Origin: Acidimicrobiia bacterium
Lineage (GTDB): Bacteria; Actinomycetota; Acidimicrobiia; Acidimicrobiales; JACDCH01
Length of the DNA: 11,608 bases
Assembly: GCA_013694495.1 (NCBI GenBank)
Contig: JACDCH010000396.1
Span: forward strand, 1-11,608
Direction: 5' to 3'
How positions within the stretch are numbered: the stretch's first letter is position 1; the number at the start of each line of letters is the position of its first letter. The position numbers and the translations under genes are program-made. The notes under the pieces were generated by a model that had not been told where the DNA came from, made no database searches, and saw only the letters and a list, made by a program, of their open reading frames with translations. Of the stretch, positions 6,593 to 11,608 are shown piece after piece.

Positions 6593-7064
6593 CGAACCCG
6601 CCCTGACGCAGGGCGGCCTCCGCAGCGCGGGCCCAGCGGAGGTCGGGCAGCTCCTCGATCGGCACCCACCGCACCTCGGTGATCTCGGCCGACCGGGGGT
6701 GGGCGTCGGCCGGCGAGGCGCCCGGGGCCAGCCGGCAGCGCAGCACGAGGTCGATGCGCTTCCGGGGCGCGTCGACGACGAGCACCGGCGACCCGATCGG
6801 CTCGACGGCGAGGCCGGCCTCCTCGGCCACCTCCCGCACGGCGGTCGCCTCGGGCACCTCGCCCCGGTTCATCCCGCCGCCGGTCAGACCCCAGTGACGC
6901 ATGTACGAGTGCCGCACCGCGAGCAGCCGGCCCTCGTGCTCGACGATGCAGGCCGCGCCGACCAGGAACGTCGGGGAGGCCGCCCGCACGATCGCCCGCC
7001 GCAGCCGCGCAGGCAGGCGGCCGAACAGGATGAGCACCTGCCGGCGGAAGCGCAGCGGGATCAC
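6573..7064 (-). CDS. Nudix hydrolase (163 aa)
   Basis: Nudix enzymes cleave nucleoside diphosphates linked to another moiety, including damaged nucleotides and nucleotide sugars. The box is perfect: G63-x5-E69-x7-R77-E78-V-A-E81-E82-A-G84-L85, in TGGGMNRGE followed by REVAEEAGL. The N-terminal 30 residues are basic and amphipathic; the Nudix fold occupies about 30-155. GTG at 7064-7062 overlaps the stop of the IMPase gene as GTGA, so the two are co-translated. Much longer open sequence upstream in this frame is a shadow of the IMPase gene. Its tail overlaps the tail of the sigma-70 gene on the other strand. The substrate cannot be told from the box. Confidence 0.92.
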   Translation of the reverse strand: MIPLRFRRQVLILFGRLPARLRRAIVRAASPTFLVGAACIVEHEGRLLAVRHSYMRHWGLTGGGMNRGEVPEATAVREVAEEAGLAVEPIGSPVLVVDAPRKRIDLVLRCRLAPGASPADAHPRSAEITEVRWVPIEELPDLRWARAAEAALRQGGFVTRRPG

Positions 7065-7807
7065 AGGAAGCTGCGCCGGGCGGCGACGGCCTCGTCGAGC
7101 AAGCCCGCCGTGGCCGCGCCGACCGGCGTGCGGCGGGCGTCGTGGTCGAGCACCACCAGATCGCGGCCCTCGGCGTCGACGACCACCGCGCCGGCCTCGG
7201 CGCAGACGAGCAGGCCGCCGAGGTAGTCCCAGGGGCCGTGGGCGCTCTTCGAGCAGTCGATGTAGGCGTCGACGACGCCGCCCGCCACCGCGCACAGGTC
7301 GAGCGCGCAGGCGCCGAGGGCCCGGTATTGCTTCCACCCCAGCCAACCGGGCGGCAGGCCGGACAGCGCGACGACGGCGGCGGACAGCTCGGCGCAGCCG
7401 GTCGGTCGCAGCTCGCGTCCGTCGACCCGGGCGCCGCCGCCCCGCACCGCGTCGAACCGCGCGCCGGAGGCGAGGTTCACGACCAGGGCCGCCAGGGGCC
7501 CGTCCGCGTCGACCACGCACAGGCTGGTGGCGAACCACGGGATGCCGCGGCTGGCGTTGGTCGACCCATCGAGCGGATCGACGACGACCGTGACGGGGCG
7601 CGCGGGGTGGTGGCGGCCGGACTCCTCGGACAGCACGCCGACGCCGGCCCCCTCGAGCACCTCGAGGGCGGCGCGGTCGGCCGCCAGGTCGCTGTGGTAC
7701 TGGCCCGGCCGGGTGCCGGCCAGGCCCCAGTCGTCGGTGGCGTCCAGCGCGGCGCTGATGGCGGCCGCGGTGGCGTCGAGCAACTCGAGGGCCTCGCTGC
7801 CGTCCAT
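7061..7807 (-). CDS. Inositol monophosphatase family protein (248 aa)
   Basis: A metal-dependent phosphatase of the IMPase/FBPase/CysQ fold, removing phosphate from inositol phosphate or a related small molecule. The metal-site residues are all present: D40 in HSDLAAD, E61-E62 in LSEESG, D77 and D80 in DPLDGSTN, and D184 in GPWDYLGG. The length matches the family. ATG at 7807-7805 was chosen because earlier in-frame codons run into the divergent gene, only 28 bases away, and the upstream residues look non-coding. The downstream Nudix gene starts on its stop codon (GTGA). Actinobacterial paralogues include histidinol-phosphate and inositol phosphatases; the substrate here is open. Confidence 0.92.
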   Translation of the reverse strand: MDGSEALELLDATAAAISAALDATDDWGLAGTRPGQYHSDLAADRAALEVLEGAGVGVLSEESGRHHPARPVTVVVDPLDGSTNASRGIPWFATSLCVVDADGPLAALVVNLASGARFDAVRGGGARVDGRELRPTGCAELSAAVVALSGLPPGWLGWKQYRALGACALDLCAVAGGVVDAYIDCSKSAHGPWDYLGGLLVCAEAGAVVVDAEGRDLVVLDHDARRTPVGAATAGLLDEAVAARRSFL

Positions 7808-7835
7808 GAGGCACCGGACGGTAGATGATGGGTGG
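7808..7835. promoter_or_regulatory. 28-bp divergent promoter region
   Basis: Both the IMPase/Nudix pair (leftward) and the acidic protein (rightward) start here, so promoters must overlap each other or the coding sequences. TAGATG at 7822-7827 is a tentative -10 for the rightward gene. A matching leftward box is not clear. Confidence 0.35.
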
Positions 7836-8405
7836 ATGGCCGCCATCGACGTCGCCGGGTTCATCGCCGACCTGAAGGATCACGCCACCGATCACGGCTT
7901 CCACGTCCACGACGAGCGGCACTTCGTCGAGACGTACTCGCTGCGCCAGGCGTGGGAGGTCGACCTGCACCCCGAGGAGGCGTGCAACGGGCCGCTCGAC
8001 CTCCACCTGTCGCTCGAGGTCGACCCCCGCCAGCTCCTTGCCTTCGAGGACGTCGTCGGCGGCCTCGACGACGACGAGGAACCGCCCGACGAGTTCCACT
8101 TCCCCATGGTGTTCACATGGGCCCTGCCGCCCCTGCCCCACGGCCCCGACCTGCTCGTGCTGGCCACCGACCTCGCCGGCGTCGGCGGGCCCGACCTGCC
8201 GCTCGAGGTGTCGGCCATCGACTCGTTCCCGTCGGTCACGGATGCGCCCGTCCGCACGCTCACCATCCACGCCCGCATCCCCGTGTCGCTCGCCGGCATC
8301 TTCCGCAGCGACGAGGAGCTGTGCGCGGTGCTCGACCGCTGCCGGGACATCAGCCTCTACCTCGTCGAGCGCTCGCCCTCATGGCTGGAGGAGGACGAGC
8401 TCTAG
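7836..8405 (+). CDS. Acidic protein of unknown function (189 aa)
   Basis: The protein is rich in aspartate and glutamate, with an acidic loop near residues 76-86 (GLDDDEEPPDEF) and an acidic C-terminus (WLEEDEL). It has no signal peptide or membrane span and appears cytoplasmic. Histidines cluster at residues 15-29, including an HxH. The alternation of short hydrophobic and charged segments suggests a compact alpha/beta fold. Strong third-position G/C supports coding from the ATG at 7836. No ribosome-binding site is clear. TAGATG at 7822-7827 ends eight bases before the ATG and could be a -10 box of a leaderless transcript. Only 28 bases separate it from the divergent IMPase start, and 6 bases from the convergent stop downstream. 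I do not recognise a family. Confidence 0.8.
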   Translation: MAAIDVAGFIADLKDHATDHGFHVHDERHFVETYSLRQAWEVDLHPEEACNGPLDLHLSLEVDPRQLLAFEDVVGGLDDDEEPPDEFHFPMVFTWALPPLPHGPDLLVLATDLAGVGGPDLPLEVSAIDSFPSVTDAPVRTLTIHARIPVSLAGIFRSDEELCAVLDRCRDISLYLVERSPSWLEEDEL

Positions 8406-8411
8406 CTTTAG

Positions 8412-9332
8412 CTACCCGAGGGCGGCGGCCACCCGGGGCCGCAGCTGCGCGGCGATCTCATCGTTCGCGTAGGCGGCCCACGCCACCCCGGTCGAGGTGT
8501 CGAGCGGCGCGGCCAGCGGCCCGCTCGGCAGCGCCTCGACCAGCACGCCGGCCGCGGCCGGGACGATCCAGCCGGCGAGGTCGTAGGGATGGCTGCTCAT
8601 CGCGGCCGGGGCCACGAGGGGGCGGGGATCGAACGCCGCCGCCTGCCGGCCGAGGGCGATCTCCATCAGCAGGCCGCCCGTGCTGAGGTACGGGTCCTCG
8701 TAGGTGTGCAGGCCGGCCAGCACCTCGTCCTCCCACGCCCCGAGCACCGCCTTCGTGCCGACCGAGTAGCGCATCACCGTCACGAACCGGTGGTCGAGCC
8801 GGCCGCCGTCGAGCGGGCGCAGCGTGACGGCGCGGCTCCCGCCGGGGATCTCGCCGGCGGTGTCGAGCTCGGCGCGAGGCTCGCCCTCGTCGCGCACGGC
8901 CCACGCCGTCAGTGCCGCCCCAGCATTCGCAGTCGGGAGCTCGACGGACGCGCCGACCTCGAGATCGGCCAGCGTGGCCGCCTCGCGGCCGGCGCCGAGC
9001 AGGACCCAGGCCGAGCGCTTGCCCCAGAGCCAGGGCCGGCTGCCGTCGACGGGGTCGGCCAGGTACCGCCACGGACCGCTCGGGTCCCCCACGGCCACCG
9101 CCTCGTCGAAGCCCTCGATCACGAGCCGGCCCGGCCAGCGCGGCCCGCACCGGCGGCTCAGCTCGGCGACGAGCACCTCGTCGGCCCGGTCGTCGACGCC
9201 GAACACGTCGTCGCCTCCCGCCGTGCGGACCACCTCGGCATCGGCTGCGCCGCGCGGGATCCCGACGGCGGCGCGCACGACCCGCCCGACGTCGGCGAGC
9301 TCGGCGGCCAGCGCCCAACGGTCGTCAGTCAT
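8412..9332 (-). CDS. Divergent inositol monophosphatase-like protein (306 aa)
   Basis: An IMPase-fold protein related to the 248-aa gene nearby but clearly different. Recognisable sites are D47/D51 in FGVDDRADEVL, E73 in VIEGFDE (where the family usually has a GEE/SEE), D93 and D96 in DPVDGSRPW, and D251 in PYDLAGW (usually WD). These keep the aspartates for metal binding, so activity is plausible on an unusual substrate. At 306 residues it is longer than typical IMPases (about 250-270), with an insertion around 150-215. ATG at 9332-9330 overlaps the stop of the di-iron gene by eight bases. It is the third gene of the ppx operon and its stop lies six bases from the convergent stop of the acidic protein. 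Confidence 0.78.
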   Translation of the reverse strand: MTDDRWALAAELADVGRVVRAAVGIPRGAADAEVVRTAGGDDVFGVDDRADEVLVAELSRRCGPRWPGRLVIEGFDEAVAVGDPSGPWRYLADPVDGSRPWLWGKRSAWVLLGAGREAATLADLEVGASVELPTANAGAALTAWAVRDEGEPRAELDTAGEIPGGSRAVTLRPLDGGRLDHRFVTVMRYSVGTKAVLGAWEDEVLAGLHTYEDPYLSTGGLLMEIALGRQAAAFDPRPLVAPAAMSSHPYDLAGWIVPAAAGVLVEALPSGPLAAPLDTSTGVAWAAYANDEIAAQLRPRVAAALG

Positions 9333-9846
9333 GCGGCAGGCGCCAGCCGACGACCCGCGACAGCAATGCGAAGCGGTGGGTGCGGGCGCAGGCGGCGAAG
9401 AACGCCTCGTGGCGCCCCTCCTCGGCCGTCATCTCCTCGAGCACCGGCACCCAGTGGGCGAGCCCGAGGTCGCCGGCCGCGCGGGCGGCGGTGTCGTACT
9501 GCCCGACGTTCATCGCCTCCAGGCGGCCGGCGAACAGCATGGGCAGCAGCCATCCGGACACGTGGCAGAGGGAGCCGAACACGCGGCCGATGGTGCCCAT
9601 CACGAGCTCCCGCCGCCGGGACGGCCCCGCCCCCAATTCGGCGAGGAGCTCACCGACGAGGCGCCGGTGGTGCCACTCCGCCTCCTCGATGCGGCGGTCC
9701 TCGTCGCGCTGCTCGCGCTCACGGGGACGGGTGAGCGAGCGCCAGTGGCCGCGGTAGGAGTACGCCGCGGCCAGCTCGCCCGAGTAGGCCGCCTGCAGCT
9801 GGCGCACGAGCGAGGAGCGGGCGGTGCCCTCGGGGATCGCGCTCAC
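9325..9846 (-). CDS. COQ7/ferritin-like di-iron carboxylate protein (173 aa)
   Basis: A four-helix protein with the full ligand pattern of a carboxylate-bridged di-iron site: E24 (SGELAAAY), E57-x2-H60 (EWHH), E110 (RLEAMN) and E143-x2-H146 (EGRH). This E/ExxH/E/ExxH layout and size match the demethoxyubiquinone hydroxylase (COQ7) and ferritin-like group, which oxidise organic substrates or store/oxidise iron. The middle segment VFGSLCHVSGWLLPMLFAG is hydrophobic and may sit on the membrane, as in COQ7. GTG at 9846-9844 overlaps the ppx stop as GTGA; longer frames upstream are shadows of ppx. A role in quinone synthesis is only one possibility, since most actinomycetes use menaquinone. Confidence 0.8.
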   Translation of the reverse strand: MSAIPEGTARSSLVRQLQAAYSGELAAAYSYRGHWRSLTRPREREQRDEDRRIEEAEWHHRRLVGELLAELGAGPSRRRELVMGTIGRVFGSLCHVSGWLLPMLFAGRLEAMNVGQYDTAARAAGDLGLAHWVPVLEEMTAEEGRHEAFFAACARTHRFALLSRVVGWRLPHD

Positions 9847-11420
9847 GACGCGAGTACGAGCTCGATCGACACGCCGAGGGCTTCCTCGAGGAGGTCCTTC
9901 CGGGCCGCGGCGGAGTAGAGCTCGAGCTCGGTGTCGGCCCCCACCACCGGCTCGACCACCACCCGGATCCCCTGCTTGCCGTCCGGCTCCACCCGCACCG
10001 CGTCGACCACCCGGTTGCGGGTCCGGTCGAGCCCCACCGCCATGCGCAGGAGGCCGGCGAGGACCCGGACGAGCCGGCGGTCGTCCTCGGACAGGCGCGC
10101 GTACTCGGCATGGCTCGCCTTGGGCGCCGACTTCCGGTGGTAGCGGGCGACCAGGGCGATGAGCTCGATCTCGTGGTCGGTGAAGCCGGTGAGCAGGTCG
10201 GTGTGCCGGATCAGGTAGTAGCTGTGCAGGTGGTGACGGTCGTGGCTGACGACGAGGCCGACGTTGCACAGCACCGCAGCGGCTTCGAGCCACTCCTCGC
10301 AGCGGCTGTCGAGGCCGTGCTGGTCGCGCGTGCCCTCGAACAGCTGGAGGGCCAGCTCCGCGACCTGGGCGCCGTGCTCCTTCTCGTCGTCGCCCGGTGT
10401 CAGGGAGGCGAGGTGGATGACGCTCTCGTAACGGAGGTCGCGCAGGTGGCCGAGCGACGACGACTGCCGCCGGCGGAGCACGTCGAGCAGGACGCCTTCG
10501 CGCAGGGCGAAGTCCGACACGACCATCTCGTCGATCCCGAGCACCCGGAACACCTGCTCCAGCACGACGACCCCGCCGAGGATGATGTCGGCCCGCCGGG
10601 GATCGAGCCCGGGGACGTCGGCGCGCTTGGCGACGGTCGGGCGCGTGGCCAGCTCGTCGATCATGCCGGCGAGCTCGGACGCGGTGAAGCTGGCGTTGCT
10701 CACCGTCCGCATCGGGTCCTGACCCCGGGCCGCCCGCACCATCTCGGCCACGTTGAGGATCGTCCCGGAGGAACCGACCGCGACCTCGAACCCGCCCGCC
10801 TTGGCCACCAGCCGCTCGACCGGCGTGAGGTAGCTGCGGACGTAGGCGCGGGCCTCGGCCAGCGCCTTCGACTTGAGCGGCTCCGTCGCGAGGAAGCGCT
10901 CGGTGAGCCGGATCGCACCGAGCTTGAGGCTCCGGGCCCCGAGCACCTCCCCGCCGAGCCCGACGACGAACTCGGTGCTCCCGCCGCCGATGTCGACCAC
11001 GAGCACCCGACGGTCGAAGGCGGGCACGGCTTGCAGGACCCCGAGGTGGATCAGGCGGGCCTCCTCGGCCCCGCTCACCACCTCGACCCGCACGCCGGCT
11101 TCGGACCACGCCCGGTCGAGGAACTCGTCGCGGTTCGACGCCTCGCGCACTGCGCTGGTGGCGACGGCGTGGATCTCGGCGCCGGACGACTCGGCGATGC
11201 GGCGGAAGCGGCCCAGCGCGGCGACACCCCGGTCGATGGCCTCGGGCTTGAGCTGCTTCATGTCGCCCGACCCGGACCCGAGCCGAACGACCTCCTTTTC
11301 GCGCTCGAGGATCTCGAAGCGGTTGTTGCCGCTGGGCCGCCCGACCAGCAGGTGGAAGCTGTTCGTGCCGAGGTCCATCGCCGCGACGGGTGCGTCGACG
11401 TCAGCGGCCACCGGCGACAC
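9843..11420 (-). CDS. ppx: Exopolyphosphatase / Ppx-GppA family phosphatase (525 aa)
   Basis: Hydrolyses terminal phosphate from polyphosphate, or the gamma-phosphate of pppGpp, in the cytoplasm. The ASKHA fold motifs are AMDLGTNSFHLLV at 14-26, SGAEEARLIHLGV at 116-128 with the expected catalytic glutamate, DIGGGSTEF at 143-151 and VGSSGTILNVAEM at 215-227. A C-terminal HD-like domain covers about 340-520 (SHDRHHLHSYYLIRH, then VARYHRKSAPK). The position where HD appears in related proteins reads LCNVG (384-388), so that metal pair is altered. The start is GTG at 11420-11418; no ribosome-binding site is visible. It is the first gene of a three-gene overlapping operon. An IS end lies only about 63 bases upstream, so its promoter may have been disturbed or replaced. 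Confidence 0.93.
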   Translation of the reverse strand: MSPVAADVDAPVAAMDLGTNSFHLLVGRPSGNNRFEILEREKEVVRLGSGSGDMKQLKPEAIDRGVAALGRFRRIAESSGAEIHAVATSAVREASNRDEFLDRAWSEAGVRVEVVSGAEEARLIHLGVLQAVPAFDRRVLVVDIGGGSTEFVVGLGGEVLGARSLKLGAIRLTERFLATEPLKSKALAEARAYVRSYLTPVERLVAKAGGFEVAVGSSGTILNVAEMVRAARGQDPMRTVSNASFTASELAGMIDELATRPTVAKRADVPGLDPRRADIILGGVVVLEQVFRVLGIDEMVVSDFALREGVLLDVLRRRQSSSLGHLRDLRYESVIHLASLTPGDDEKEHGAQVAELALQLFEGTRDQHGLDSRCEEWLEAAAVLCNVGLVVSHDRHHLHSYYLIRHTDLLTGFTDHEIELIALVARYHRKSAPKASHAEYARLSEDDRRLVRVLAGLLRMAVGLDRTRNRVVDAVRVEPDGKQGIRVVVEPVVGADTELELYSAAARKDLLEEALGVSIELVLAS

Positions 11421-11437
11421 GGTACGGGAGCGGCCGA

Positions 11438-11458
11438 GCCCGCCCCGGCCGGGCGGGC
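11438..11458. repeat. GC hairpin between the IS and ppx
   Basis: Stem GCCCGCCC / GGGCGGGC (8 perfect GC pairs) with loop CGGCC, beginning 18 bases upstream of the ppx GTG. It has no T-tract. It could attenuate transcription entering from the IS or shape the ppx leader, or be a by-product of GC richness. Confidence 0.45.
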
Positions 11459-11483
11459 CGGCGCATCACCCGGGCGGAAGAAC

Positions 11484-11510
11484 TAGTGCCGCGTCAGGCA
11501 ACGTTTGCGC
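11484..11510 (+). repeat. Right-edge IS terminal inverted repeat plus TA
   Basis: TA (11484-11485) then 25 bases matching the left-edge repeat on the opposite strand at 19 positions. The first eight bases GTGCCGCG are identical. The transposase stop codon (11494-11496) lies inside it. The C before TA gives the CTA half of a CTAG target. Confidence 0.75.
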
Positions 11511-11608
11511 GCTTCACAAGTTCACGAAGTGCCTCGTCGTTGGCGTGGCGGTTTCGCCAAGCGATGTAGCGACGGATCATCGAGTTCTGCTCGTCATGTG
11601 AGCGGTGG
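11494..11608 (-). CDS. Transposase C-terminus (partial, runs off right edge)
   Basis: Thirty-seven codons ending in TGA. The peptide includes IRRYIAWRNRHAND and ends LRELVKRANVA, which I recognise as the C-terminal style of IS630-type DDE transposases: an amphipathic helix with Y-x2-WRN and a terminal ANVA. Codons use A/T in third position far more than the neighbouring genes (CTT, GAA, GCA, GTT), a sign of foreign origin. The catalytic DDE residues lie outside the window. It reads toward ppx. Confidence 0.7.
   Translation of the reverse strand, partial: HRSHDEQNSMIRRYIAWRNRHANDEALRELVKRANVA

Larger units (their letters stand above)
11484..11608 (-). mobile_element. 3' end of an IS630-type insertion sequence (partial)
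   Basis: 125 bases of IS including its terminal repeat and the transposase 3' end. GC by hand count is about 58% over 11494-11608, well below the rest of the window, which fits a mobile element. The TA/CTAG junction and repeat support IS630. The element continues beyond the right edge in the same orientation as the IS end at 1-125. Confidence 0.75.

Noticed and set aside
7065..8270. Long upstream extension of the Nudix gene
   Set aside because: Shadow of the IMPase gene. The GTGA overlap at 7061-7064 and the Nudix length support the short form.
8403..8414. TAGCTTTAGCTA between convergent stops as a bidirectional terminator
   Set aside because: Only a four-base stem, mostly made of the two stop codons; too weak to be called.
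10110..11486. 458-codon open frame on the + strand
   Set aside because: Exact antisense shadow of ppx, whose motifs are unambiguous on the - strand.
1..11608. tRNA, rRNA or CRISPR arrays
   Set aside because: Scanned for regular spaced repeats and cloverleaf ends; nothing convincing was seen by eye.

Overview
The window is high-GC DNA (by eye clearly above 70%) with GTG/ATG starts, G/C at nearly every third codon position and tightly overlapping operons. This fits an actinomycete-type bacterium. A deep actinobacterial lineage such as Acidimicrobiia is a reasonable guess, but no taxonomic marker confirms it.

Layout, left to right. (1) 1-125: the end of an insertion sequence (IS) with the first codons of its transposase, on the - strand and leaving the window. 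(2) 126-310: a short stretch with broken coding signal, cut off by the IS. (3) 311-5324, - strand: a six-gene operon read right to left. It encodes an ECF sigma factor, a zinc-binding anti-sigma-like protein with about six membrane spans, an ABC ATPase, an 80-aa membrane protein, a 627-aa permease-like protein with a large C-terminal domain, and a 217-aa permease-like protein. Every junction is a 1-7 nt stop/start overlap. (4) 5325-5650: a divergent intergenic region. (5) 5651-6592, +: a primary-type (group 1/2) sigma-70 factor. Its 3' end overlaps the next gene by 20 bp. (6) 6573-7807, -: an inositol-monophosphatase-family enzyme and a Nudix hydrolase (GTGA overlap). (7) 7836-8405, +: an acidic protein of unknown function. 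(8) 8412-11420, -: a Ppx/GppA exopolyphosphatase, a COQ7/ferritin-like di-iron protein and a second IMPase-like protein, all overlapping. (9) 11484-11608: the other end of an IS, carrying the last 37 codons of a transposase on the - strand.

The 3' IS end on the right and the 5' IS end on the left are imperfect inverted repeats of each other (19 of 25 positions). Each is preceded by CTA, the signature of IS630-type insertion at CTAG/TA. The unique 11.36-kb segment is therefore bounded by two same-orientation ends of apparently one IS type. It may be a directly repeated IS pair, a circle carrying one IS, or an assembly contig that stops inside a multicopy IS.

Functionally there are two themes. 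The left half looks like a membrane-signal regulon, in which an ECF sigma factor is controlled by a polytopic zinc anti-sigma protein and is co-translated with an ABC transporter. The right half collects phosphoryl-chemistry enzymes (exopolyphosphatase, two IMPase-family proteins, Nudix), a di-iron ferritin-like protein and an unknown acidic protein. The sigma/anti-sigma/ABC operon and the Ppx/di-iron/IMPase trio are the best candidates for something incompletely described.
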